DNA from: Fibrobacter sp. | GTDB taxonomy: Bacteria; Fibrobacterota; Fibrobacteria; Fibrobacterales; Fibrobacteraceae | Direction of reading: 5' to 3' | NCBI GenBank assembly: GCA_012515825.1 | Contig: JAAYXQ010000075.1 | Coordinates: 1 to 12,469, forward strand | DNA length: 12,469 bases | In this document: in pieces, positions 1 through 7,074 of the stretch | How the letters are laid out: every line of letters begins with the position of its first letter | How positions within the stretch are numbered: the stretch's first letter is position 1 | Program-made: the position numbers and the translations under genes | Notes under the pieces: model-generated | Told to the model about the DNA's origin: nothing | The model's input: the letters and a program-made list of their open reading frames with translations, nothing else | The model's database searches: none

Positions 1-2
1 AA

Positions 3-545
3 CACGTAATCTTAGTAATGGATGAAGCTTATACTGAATTTATTGAATCAGAAGCCCCTAACTTGCTTCCTCTTATTGAAAAAGGCCTTCCTATCATCTG
101 CTGCCGTACATTCTCTAAAATTTATGGTCTTGCAGGGCTTCGAGTAGGTTATGCCATTTCACGTCCAGATATCATTAGCTTGATTCAACGCGTTCGTGAA
201 CCTTTTAACGTGAATAGTGTTGCACAGGCTGCCGCTATTGCAGCAATAGATGACACTTCTTTTATAGAAGAAGTTCGTGAGAAGAATACTCAAGGTCTCT
301 TACAACTAGAAACAGGCCTCAAAGCCATGGGCTTATCTTACGTCCCTAGCCGAGCAAACTTTATTGCTGTTGTTGGTGTTGTAGAACCACTAAAAGCCTT
401 TGAATACTTACAAAAGAAGGGAACAATTGTTCGTCCTCAACCACAGATCGGAAATATCATTCGAGTTACCGTTGGCACGAAAGATCAAAACGAACGTTTC
501 TTAAATAACTTAAAATCTTATTTAATAGAAAAAAGCGATTCTTAA
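3..545 (+). CDS. hisC: Histidinol-phosphate aminotransferase, 3' part (5' end outside window)
   Basis: This is a PLP-dependent class I/II aminotransferase that converts imidazole-acetol phosphate and glutamate to histidinol phosphate and 2-oxoglutarate in cytoplasmic histidine biosynthesis. The frame is open to the left edge and reads HVILVMDEAYTEF, so the ATG at 18 is an internal Met, not the start. The D-E-A-Y block is the conserved Asp region that contacts the PLP pyridine nitrogen. The Schiff-base lysine is in TFSKIYGLAGLRVGY (AAA codon at 117-119). The C-terminal IRVTVGT contains the Arg that binds the substrate carboxylate. About 180 residues are visible, roughly the second half of a family of about 350. 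It ends at TAA 543-545, interleaved with the stop of the convergent transporter gene. The HisC assignment over a related aminotransferase rests on the SK-YGLAG-R-GY pattern and the length to the C-terminus; neighbouring his genes are not visible. Confidence 0.9.
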   Translation, partial: HVILVMDEAYTEFIESEAPNLLPLIEKGLPIICCRTFSKIYGLAGLRVGYAISRPDIISLIQRVREPFNVNSVAQAAAIAAIDDTSFIEEVREKNTQGLLQLETGLKAMGLSYVPSRANFIAVVGVVEPLKAFEYLQKKGTIVRPQPQIGNIIRVTVGTKDQNERFLNNLKSYLIEKSDS

Positions 546-1495
546 GGCCCAGAAACGCTAAAGAAAAGTAATAAGCCCGTTATACTGACTAAAATACCTC
601 CGCAAAGAGACACAATCATATTCACGTTTTGTGTTAAGAATCCTATTTTATGGGCACCGTGATCAATCCCTTGCCTTAAAAAGATCGTTCCTACACCAAA
701 TAGAATATTGGTAAACGCCATTCCAAATCCTATTGCTAGTGCACCCAAAAGAGCCATTCCGTATAAGCCTTGTAATAAACAGAAAAAGACAACCAAAGCC
801 ACGGCTGGGCAAGGGACAATACCTGTTATAAAGGATATGGCAAGTAATTCTTTCCAAGAAGCTTGAGTTTCTATTATTGAATCAGATGATTTTTCTTTTT
901 TTATTTTAATCCGATTAAAAATAGAAGCCCCTATTAATATAAGACCTGTTAAAACCACTAACAAATAACTTGCCTTTTCTATCGCCATTCGACTTAACTC
1001 AAAAGTAGAGAAAACCATAGCACGAGCTAATAAGAATAGAACAAACAATAAAATAACGGCACTCATTGTATGAATCATTGTAATCGAAAAGCCTAAACTG
1101 ACTCCATGCCACCATTTCCCTCGACGTGCTAAAAAATACCCCGCCACAACAGATTTTCCATGACCTGGACCTAACGCATGAACTAAACCATAGATAAAGC
1201 AAATCAGAAGAAACCAACTGATCACTTTGTTATCACCTTCTTTCATTGCTTTTAAATAATCTGTTAACTGGTCACGCAAATCTTTTTGTAGTGAAACCAA
1301 CTCTTGCCAAGCACCACTCTTTAAGAAAAAAGAACTTTGTGCTTGTACTGGAACCTCTACAGAAACGGTATCCTTAACCACCGTTTGAACACTTATTGTT
1401 GGAGTTCGCTCCACATTAAAACGTTTTTGAGAAACATTACCAAAAGAAGCAGTAATGAGTAAAGACAAAAAAAGAAACATAAAATTTTTCATCAT
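542..1495 (-). CDS. NicO/RcnA-like nickel/cobalt-type membrane transporter
   Basis: Predicted inner-membrane metal transporter of the NicO (RcnA-like, COG2215) family. Residues 1-19 look like a signal peptide or signal anchor, followed by a periplasmic segment to about 90 containing a helical stretch (WQELVSLQKDLRDQL). About six membrane segments follow (roughly 92-108, 131-158, 175-193, 217-240, 248-270, 291-313). The family signature HALGPGHGK is at 106-114, with a second conserved His at 142 (MIHTMS) and GIVPCP at 225-230. The loop at about 194-213 is Lys/Ser-rich and has no histidine, unlike E. coli RcnA. The first ATG (1493-1495) overlaps the upstream DUF1007 stop as ATGA; an immediately following in-frame ATG (1490-1492) has better spacing from AGGGAG and may be the true start. 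Family members move Ni or Co, but the substrate and direction here are not proven. Confidence 0.88.
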   Translation of the reverse strand: MMKNFMFLFLSLLITASFGNVSQKRFNVERTPTISVQTVVKDTVSVEVPVQAQSSFFLKSGAWQELVSLQKDLRDQLTDYLKAMKEGDNKVISWFLLICFIYGLVHALGPGHGKSVVAGYFLARRGKWWHGVSLGFSITMIHTMSAVILLFVLFLLARAMVFSTFELSRMAIEKASYLLVVLTGLILIGASIFNRIKIKKEKSSDSIIETQASWKELLAISFITGIVPCPAVALVVFFCLLQGLYGMALLGALAIGFGMAFTNILFGVGTIFLRQGIDHGAHKIGFLTQNVNMIVSLCGGILVSITGLLLFFSVSGP

Positions 1496-2076
1496 TTCTC
1501 CCTATACCTTAAAAAAAGAGCTTCTGTGGTTGGCGGAAAAGCATTAAACATAGTCAAACCATCTAAGACATCTACAAAATATTCCACCTCAATATTTGAA
1601 GGAGCTTGAACTTTCACTTTTTTCATATCCAAATCAAATTGAATGTAATTAGACAAATCTTTTAATGCGAATGTTAAAATGGTGTATTCTTTCTGAGCCT
1701 TCAAATTAAAATTAAGATCGAAATAAATAACTAAGAGAGCCCCCTCTTTTTTTATTTCAAAATTTTTATAACCATCAGAAGCAATAAATTTGGGACCCAC
1801 CAATAAGTAATTATAATAATTAAAACGTTGAGCCGATTGGACTACAGAACGTTCTATTTCATACCACTCTTCTGCACTTAATTTTCCATCTTCATTTAAA
1901 TCCACTACATCTAGTTTTGCAGCACTATATAATTCATCAAAAACCCAACGATTTTTAATAATTATTTCTCCTGAAGGCTCAAATTCTATCGATACAAAAA
2001 CGTTTGCAAATATATGGGGATGCGCATATAAGAAAACAGAAAAAAAGAGACAAATCCATATTATTGGTTTCAGCAT
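1492..2076 (-). CDS. DUF1007 family periplasmic protein with EF-hand-like loop
   Basis: DUF1007 (COG3683) proteins are exported and are repeatedly encoded beside, or fused to, NicO-type transporters, as here (4-bp ATGA overlap). Residues 1-18 form a signal peptide ending LYA. Predicted cleavage leaves a mature protein starting HPHIF, the family's conserved AHPH block. The pattern W-x-FDE-x-YS (44-51) is also typical. Residues 59-70 (DLNEDGKLSAEE) fit a canonical 12-residue EF-hand loop: Asp1, Asn3, Asp5, Gly6, Leu8, Glu12. The remainder looks like beta strands without membrane segments. The likely role is a periplasmic metal-binding partner that supplies or senses the ion for the transporter; this is inferred from context, and no biochemical function of the family is assumed. 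No Shine-Dalgarno is visible before ATG 2074-2076. Base composition is strongly AT-rich (1621-1680 has 13 G/C of 60). Confidence 0.85.
   Translation of the reverse strand: MLKPIIWICLFFSVFLYAHPHIFANVFVSIEFEPSGEIIIKNRWVFDELYSAAKLDVVDLNEDGKLSAEEWYEIERSVVQSAQRFNYYNYLLVGPKFIASDGYKNFEIKKEGALLVIYFDLNFNLKAQKEYTILTFALKDLSNYIQFDLDMKKVKVQAPSNIEVEYFVDVLDGLTMFNAFPPTTEALFLRYREK
1498..1503 (-). promoter_or_regulatory. Shine-Dalgarno of the NicO-like gene
   Basis: AGGGAG on the minus strand lies 2 nt before the first ATG (1493-1495) and 5 nt before the second, adjacent ATG (1490-1492). The spacing favours the second ATG, giving a protein one residue shorter. The site is inside the last codons of the DUF1007 gene, so the pair is probably translationally coupled. 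Confidence 0.6.
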
Positions 2077-2188
2077 AAAAACAAATTACAATTTTATTTT
2101 TTAAACCAGATAATATTTTTTGATCAAATTAAAAACCTTGAAATAATCAGCTTATTTGTATTAAAAAGAATAGTGTATTTGTTCTTAA
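2077..2188 (-). promoter_or_regulatory. Intergenic region upstream of the DUF1007/NicO pair
   Basis: This 112-bp AT-rich gap separates proB from the DUF1007 gene and must hold the promoter of the metal-transport pair unless proB transcription reads through. On the minus strand TATTAT (2110-2115) is a reasonable -10, but I see no good -35 at 16-18 bp. A perfect 10-bp palindrome TTTGATCAAA lies at 2119-2128, just upstream of that -10. I see no convincing terminator hairpin after proB and no recognisable cobalamin or NiCo riboswitch. Confidence 0.35.
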
Positions 2189-3325
2189 TCACATGATGAC
2201 TAAATCATTTTTATGAATAACTTCATCAGGGACTTTATTGCCTAGTAAAGCATGAACAGCTGCTGTTTTTTTCCGTAAAACTAATTTTAATGTTTCGCTA
2301 TCGTATTTAGTGATTCCACGTGCAATTGGAGTTCCTGATTCATCTAACACATTGACCAAATCCCCTTGATCGAAATGTTTCTGAACAGAGATCACACCCA
2401 CAGGCAAAAGACTGGAGTGCTTTTCTCTTAATGCTTTTGAGCCACCAGCATCAATAACGATAGAACCTCTTGGTGTACTTACAAAAGAAAGCCAGCGTTG
2501 ACGACTGCTAAGCTTTTTAGAAGACCCTGTAAAAAGAGTTCCAGAAGCATTTTCAAAAAAGACTTGATGTGGAAAAACACGTTTTCCATTGGCTAAAAAA
2601 GCATTGCATCCACTTTTCACTACTGCACGAATAGACTTTAATTTAGAATACATGCCACCAGTGCTCACCGCTGAACCTGTAACATCTGGCTTACCTGCAA
2701 GCGCCATAATCTCGTTATTAATTTCTGGAACAAACCGCAATAAACGAGCATTAGGATTCGTTTTAGGATTATCATCAAATAAGCCATCTTCATCAGTAAA
2801 AATCAACAATAAATCAGCGTCTAAAAATAAGGCCACATCACTTGAAAGTTTATCGTTATCCCCGACTTTTATTTCTGCTGTAGCTAATGAATCATTTTCA
2901 TTAATAATTGGAATTATTTTTTTTGCAAGCATGACTTTAATCATGTTTTGCAAATTTTTATAACGATCACGAGAACGGAAATCTTCTGCTGAAAGAAGAA
3001 TCTGCCCTACAACCATATTGCATTTTGCAAATTCTTCACTGTAAGTATGCATTAATTCAATTTGCCCAACAGCCGCACAAGCCTGTTTTTCAGGTATTAC
3101 TGATGGCTTTTTGATATAGCCCAGTTTTGCCATTCCAGTACCGACAGCACCACTTGTGACAATCACCACTTCTTTATTAATTGAGAGCTGTTCTATAGAC
3201 TTCGCAAGAGAAGCAATGTAGCGAATATTAACTCCACCTTGTTTAGAATCGACAAGAATACTCGATCCAATTTTGATCACCACACGACGAGCTTCATCTA
3301 ATATTTTTTTTCTTAATTCACTCAT
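2189..3325 (-). CDS. proB: Glutamate 5-kinase
   Basis: ATP-dependent phosphorylation of L-glutamate to gamma-glutamyl phosphate, the first step of proline synthesis, in the cytoplasm. From ATG 3323-3325 the protein has 378 residues (E. coli ProB has 367). The amino-acid kinase domain shows VVIKIGSSIL (15-24), VTSGAVGTG (56-64), PIINENDS (139-146), EIKVGDND (151-158) and the STGGM loop (221-225). A PUA domain fills about 285-378 (SSLLPVGV, RGITKYDSE, DLVIM end), as in E. coli. The frame extends upstream to a TTG at 3349, overlapping the rapA stop, but that start lacks a ribosome site; the ATG gives the usual short N-terminus and leaves 14 nt after rapA. A weak TAGG lies 10 nt before the ATG. 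No proA is visible in the window. Co-transcription with rapA is likely from spacing, though the pairing has no obvious metabolic logic. Confidence 0.96.
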   Translation of the reverse strand: MSELRKKILDEARRVVIKIGSSILVDSKQGGVNIRYIASLAKSIEQLSINKEVVIVTSGAVGTGMAKLGYIKKPSVIPEKQACAAVGQIELMHTYSEEFAKCNMVVGQILLSAEDFRSRDRYKNLQNMIKVMLAKKIIPIINENDSLATAEIKVGDNDKLSSDVALFLDADLLLIFTDEDGLFDDNPKTNPNARLLRFVPEINNEIMALAGKPDVTGSAVSTGGMYSKLKSIRAVVKSGCNAFLANGKRVFPHQVFFENASGTLFTGSSKKLSSRQRWLSFVSTPRGSIVIDAGGSKALREKHSSLLPVGVISVQKHFDQGDLVNVLDESGTPIARGITKYDSETLKLVLRKKTAAVHALLGNKVPDEVIHKNDLVIM

Positions 3326-3339
3326 ACCAACAAAACCTA

Positions 3340-6255
3340 TCAACGACAAACAATTAATCGTACAGCATCTAAGCGTAACTGAGGAAAAGCAGCTGCTTTT
3401 TTACGTTCCTGAATATTTTTTCTCAAAATAGGTAACGAGGTATCACTTTCCGCTTTACCACGTAAAGAAAGCAAATGCTGTTTTCTCTGGTATTCTTGTT
3501 CCGAACGACTTTCTACCGCTAGCGAGGCTTTTTCTGATATTTCAGAAACCTGAATGGAAACCACACGCTTAGCAATAGCAAATCCTTCGCTTGCAAAATA
3601 ACGAATCTTTGTAGCAACCGCAGCATTTCCCTGAGGGATCGGGGCCGTTTTTGAAGACCCTTCATCTAGACTTGCAAGCAAATCAGTTCTATTTTCACCT
3701 GCACCATCAATTAATACTCGAAGTACAGCGGGCCCTGCAATATCTGAAAAGCCCCACTCTGCTAAAACAGATGGTTCGAGAACAAAGTTGTACTGCATCA
3801 TTAATCCACGAAGCCCTGAATTTTCCCAAATAGAACAGGTCGTAGACCCTTTTCCCATCGCTGTCGCCAAATCAATAGCGCCTTGTGTGAGCGGGTGTTC
3901 CCAACTTAAAAATTCAATGTCTTCACGAAGCTTAGCTTGCGTTCTTGAATTGGTGACAGTCAAAGTCGAAGAAGCGACTTCTCTTTCTTCTTCCTCTTTT
4001 TGCGCATACATGGATGATGTTGGCATTCCAGGAATCGTACCTGATTCAACTTGAGGACCAGCAGAAAAAACAAAACTATTTGGAATAGCACTCTTTTCGA
4101 TTTCCACTCCATGAGACGTCAAGACATCATAAACAAAACTAAACAGCGAAACGTCTTTATCGAGTCGTTGAATTTCTTCAATAATTTTACGAGCCGTTTC
4201 TGGATCTCTTGAGTTAAACTCTAACAATCGATCTCGACCCTTTTCAATATTCTTACGAAGTTCAAGACTATCTTCATGTACTTTAGGGATGACGTTTTTC
4301 ACAAAAGAATCCAAATTATCATTTGGATTATCTAAGGCTTCAATTAAAGCATCTGTATATTTTAAGAAGAGTTCTCCACCACTCATTAATGGCGACGTAA
4401 ATGCTCCTAAGCCATCATGATACCAACGGAACATGACCTCTTGAGCAGAGTCTTTCACATAAGGAACATGAATAATGATATCTCGATTTTGCCCTATACG
4501 ATCCAAACGCCCTATGCGTTGTTCAACTAACGCTGCATCTAATGGCAAATCAAATAAAACCAAATGATGAGCAAACTGGAAGTTACGACCTTCAGATCCA
4601 ATTTCTGAAGCAATTAACAGGTTTGCACCTTCTGGTTCAGAAAACCATGCTGCGGCTTGGTCACGAGCAAGAATAGATAGATTCTCATGGAATACCGCAT
4701 AAGCACCTTTTCCGTAATACTCTTCTAACAGAGAATCTAAAGCCGAAACAACAGCAATATCTTCACAAATCAAAAGCACTTTTTCTTGTTGATGCTCTTT
4801 TAAGAAAGACATCAGCCACAAAAAGCGTTCATCTTGATTCCAACCTTCTTTATAGTTGGTGATGAGAAGACCATTTTCTTGAATATCAGTCGAATGATCT
4901 GGGTCCTTGTTCGCCACCAAAGCCACCCACTCTCTATACTTTGGATTAGGTGCGAGTTCAATCGCATCTAGATGACGCTTAGGAAATCCACCCACCCCTT
5001 TTCGAGTATTTCTAAAAACGACAGAGCCAGTTCCAAGAGCATCTACAATTCGACGCATCCATTCTCCAGCAGACATTGCTTTAGAATTTTCTTTTTCAAG
5101 CCATTCTCGAATAGATGACTTTTTAGGAACAAGTTCATAAAGATCATCCCAACTTAAATGACTATCTGAATCCGTTGGTAACTTGGCAAGATCATTTGCC
5201 AATTTTCGGTATCTTTCTTGATCTTTAATAAATTCATTGAAGTCAGAAAAACGAGCTGGATCAAGCATGCGTAAACGATTAAAATGCGATTCAGGGTGCA
5301 ACTGTAAAGGCGTTCCCGTTAAAAGTAAAACCCCTTTAGAGCGGCTAACAATAGCATTTACAAGCATATATTCTTTACTAGTAAAACCATCTTCACATAC
5401 TAAGTGATGAGCTTCATCTACAATAGTTAAATCCCATTTTACCTTTAATAAATCTTCAATTAAAGCGGGATGATCCATTAATAATTCTACAGTACAAATG
5501 ACTTCATTTGCTTGTAAAAAAGGATTTGGCTTATCATTACCACTAAACAATGCTCTTAAAAAGCCTTCATCCACGAGTGTAAAAATATGATTGAAGCGCC
5601 GCTTCATTTCCACCATCCACTGGTGTTTCAAAGATTCAGGGACTAAAATAAGAGAACGAACCACACGCCCACGCGCACGTAAAGCATGCCAAATCATGCC
5701 TGCTTCAATCGTTTTTCCTAAACCCACTTCATCGGAAAGCATCAGTCTTGGTAGTTCAGAAGAAGAACAAGCCCTATGGCAAAGATAATACTGATGTTCA
5801 ATCATATCGACTCGAGGTCCAATCATACCTCGAACAGTGGACGATTGCCACTCAGTAGAAAGCATTAGAGCTTTTTCTCTTAACTTAAATTCTTTAAGAT
5901 CTGAAATTTTCCCTTTTAGCAAAGCAGAGAATAAATCCGCAGGGCGAGCCGCCGCCTTAGACATTAAGTCTGCCTCATTCATTTCTCGGCCGCCACGGCC
6001 GCGATAAACCATCAAATCAGCAATATTTTCTACTGATTCAATCAAAAAAGAAACGCCTTTTTCATTTTTAGCCGTTTCTCCGACATTCAATATATAACGT
6101 TCCACTGGTGCCGCATGATTTCTATAAATCCGACTCTGCCCTACCGCTGGGAACTCAAAAATGATGTTTTTATTTTGAATAGCTTGAACACGGCCGATTC
6201 CTAATTCCGGTTCATGTACACTAATATAACGCTGACCTGGCTTAAAGATACTCAT
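3340..6255 (-). CDS. rapA: RNA polymerase-associated ATPase/helicase RapA
   Basis: A Swi2/Snf2-family ATPase that binds RNA polymerase and promotes its recycling. At 971 residues it matches E. coli RapA (968) in order along its whole length. The N-terminal Tudor-like region starts with GQRYISVHEPELGIGRV (7-23). The ATPase core has DEVGLGKTIEAGM (175-187, Walker A), VDEAHH (279-284, Walker B) and LLTGTPLQL (311-319). Next come VFRNTRKGVGGFPKR (413-427), LLIASEIGSEGRNFQ (546-560) and EQRIGRLDRIGQ (578-589, motif VI with arginine fingers). The C-terminal region keeps SWEHPL and ends LDAVRLIVCR, close to the E. coli end. The ATG at 6253-6255 aligns with the E. coli start but has no Shine-Dalgarno (CCCTC precedes it). 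The gene leads a minus-strand unit with proB and diverges from the GYF-RDD gene. An RGRGGR run at residues 85-90 is a local GC-rich oddity. Confidence 0.96.
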   Translation of the reverse strand: MSIFKPGQRYISVHEPELGIGRVQAIQNKNIIFEFPAVGQSRIYRNHAAPVERYILNVGETAKNEKGVSFLIESVENIADLMVYRGRGGREMNEADLMSKAAARPADLFSALLKGKISDLKEFKLREKALMLSTEWQSSTVRGMIGPRVDMIEHQYYLCHRACSSSELPRLMLSDEVGLGKTIEAGMIWHALRARGRVVRSLILVPESLKHQWMVEMKRRFNHIFTLVDEGFLRALFSGNDKPNPFLQANEVICTVELLMDHPALIEDLLKVKWDLTIVDEAHHLVCEDGFTSKEYMLVNAIVSRSKGVLLLTGTPLQLHPESHFNRLRMLDPARFSDFNEFIKDQERYRKLANDLAKLPTDSDSHLSWDDLYELVPKKSSIREWLEKENSKAMSAGEWMRRIVDALGTGSVVFRNTRKGVGGFPKRHLDAIELAPNPKYREWVALVANKDPDHSTDIQENGLLITNYKEGWNQDERFLWLMSFLKEHQQEKVLLICEDIAVVSALDSLLEEYYGKGAYAVFHENLSILARDQAAAWFSEPEGANLLIASEIGSEGRNFQFAHHLVLFDLPLDAALVEQRIGRLDRIGQNRDIIIHVPYVKDSAQEVMFRWYHDGLGAFTSPLMSGGELFLKYTDALIEALDNPNDNLDSFVKNVIPKVHEDSLELRKNIEKGRDRLLEFNSRDPETARKIIEEIQRLDKDVSLFSFVYDVLTSHGVEIEKSAIPNSFVFSAGPQVESGTIPGMPTSSMYAQKEEEEREVASSTLTVTNSRTQAKLREDIEFLSWEHPLTQGAIDLATAMGKGSTTCSIWENSGLRGLMMQYNFVLEPSVLAEWGFSDIAGPAVLRVLIDGAGENRTDLLASLDEGSSKTAPIPQGNAAVATKIRYFASEGFAIAKRVVSIQVSEISEKASLAVESRSEQEYQRKQHLLSLRGKAESDTSLPILRKNIQERKKAAAFPQLRLDAVRLIVCR

Positions 6256-6318
6256 GAGGGCATAAATTAGCTTTTTTCTTTTTAAAAAGAGGAAGATGTT
6301 TCTAAATTAGACCTTGTT
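6256..6318. promoter_or_regulatory. Divergent intergenic region rapA / GYF-RDD gene
   Basis: Sixty-three bp separate two outward-facing start codons, so any two promoters must overlap or extend into the coding regions. The centre holds a perfect 14-bp palindrome TCTTTTTAAAAAGA (6277-6290). Neither start has a Shine-Dalgarno at normal distance; AGAGGAAG is present on the + strand but lies about 20 nt or more before ATG 6319. I cannot assign clear -35/-10 pairs. Confidence 0.4.
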
Positions 6319-7068
6319 ATGAATTGGTTTTATATAGATAAGAGTATTAAAACAGGTGACCGACGTCAGGGTCCTTATACCATTGAAGAGATGCGTGAGC
6401 TTGCCGCACAAGGCACTATCGAGAAAACTTCCCTCGTTTGGCATAATGGCCTTGAAAATTGGATTACCTGGGAAAAATCTGATGGCTTTATTAGCGAAGA
6501 AAAAGTAAATGAAATGATTCAGCAAACCATTGCTGAAATTTTACTTGAAAAGAAAAAAGTTCAGAAAAATGCTGCTGGATTTGGCATTAGAGCCATGGCT
6601 TTCCTTATCGATTTTATCATCCTTAGTTTACTTGGTAGCCTAATCGTTTATTTTTTAAGTGCCCTCCATTGGATTGATCTAGAAACGATCAACGTCATAA
6701 TGGAAAAGTACTTGTCAAATCCCCTTTCTCCCGACTTTGCAAAAGAATTTTTAGAGGCCAAAGGAGTCTCTACATTTGTCTCCATTTGGTTTTTGATTCA
6801 AGCATTTTATTCCATTTATTTTCACACCAAATACGCTGGGACTTTAGGTAAACTTCTACTTCATCTAAAAGTGGAAAACGCTGATGGAACTAAGATGAAT
6901 TTAGCGAAAGCTTTTTTACGTTATGTTTATAGCATTATAACTCAACTCACTCTTGCTTTTTATGGTATTGGCTATCTCCTCGCTTTAATCGACCCAAAGA
7001 AAAGAGCATTACATGATTTCTTAGCTAATACTCGTGTGGTTTACAGTGATTTCGACAAGGATAAATAA
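6319..7068 (+). CDS. GYF_2 (DUF4339) - RDD family membrane protein
   Basis: A 249-residue protein with two recognisable parts. Residues 2-53 form a GYF_2/DUF4339 domain: WFYID at the start, then GPYTIEEMRELAAQG (18-32) and LVWHNGLENWITW (39-51). This domain is thought to bind proline-rich or other peptide partners. After a charged linker (60-85), residues 86-242 form an RDD domain named for conserved Arg and Asp: GFGIRAMAFLIDFIIL (87-102), GTLGKLLLHLKV (174-185), and KKRALHDFLANTRVV (227-241). I see about three membrane helices near 92-114, 152-169 and 203-224. RDD function is poorly defined; some members have been linked to ion transport or stress. The gene sits 6 bp before murA in the same direction and is probably co-transcribed. 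The start is the first ATG and begins the GYF fold; no ribosome site is evident. Confidence 0.9.
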   Translation: MNWFYIDKSIKTGDRRQGPYTIEEMRELAAQGTIEKTSLVWHNGLENWITWEKSDGFISEEKVNEMIQQTIAEILLEKKKVQKNAAGFGIRAMAFLIDFIILSLLGSLIVYFLSALHWIDLETINVIMEKYLSNPLSPDFAKEFLEAKGVSTFVSIWFLIQAFYSIYFHTKYAGTLGKLLLHLKVENADGTKMNLAKAFLRYVYSIITQLTLAFYGIGYLLALIDPKKRALHDFLANTRVVYSDFDKDK

Positions 7069-7074
7069 AACATT

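Noticed and set aside
663..1217. Two further minus-strand frames inside the NicO-like gene
   Set aside because: They are alternative frames of the transporter, whose membrane segments and HALGPGHGK motif fix the true frame.
2589..2963. A 124-codon open frame on the + strand opposite proB
   Set aside because: It lies wholly inside the well-supported proB kinase domain, has no ribosome site or recognisable domain, and reads as the complement of conserved codons.
3347..3349. TTG as the start of proB
   Set aside because: It adds eight residues absent from typical ProB, lacks a ribosome site and overlaps the rapA stop; ATG 3323-3325 fits better.
3651..4054. Two open frames (60 and 88 codons) on the + strand opposite the C-terminal part of rapA
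   Set aside because: rapA is collinear with E. coli RapA here; the frames have no domain or start signal.
5191..5210. Palindrome-like TTGGCAA...TTGCCAA, which also resembles a sigma-54 promoter
   Set aside because: It is inside the rapA coding region, the GG-to-GC spacing is one base too long for sigma-54, and no gene start follows.
6307..6525. A 72-codon minus-strand frame over the start of the GYF-RDD gene
   Set aside because: The + strand frame encodes a clear GYF_2 domain; the minus frame also blocks the divergent promoter region and shows no features.
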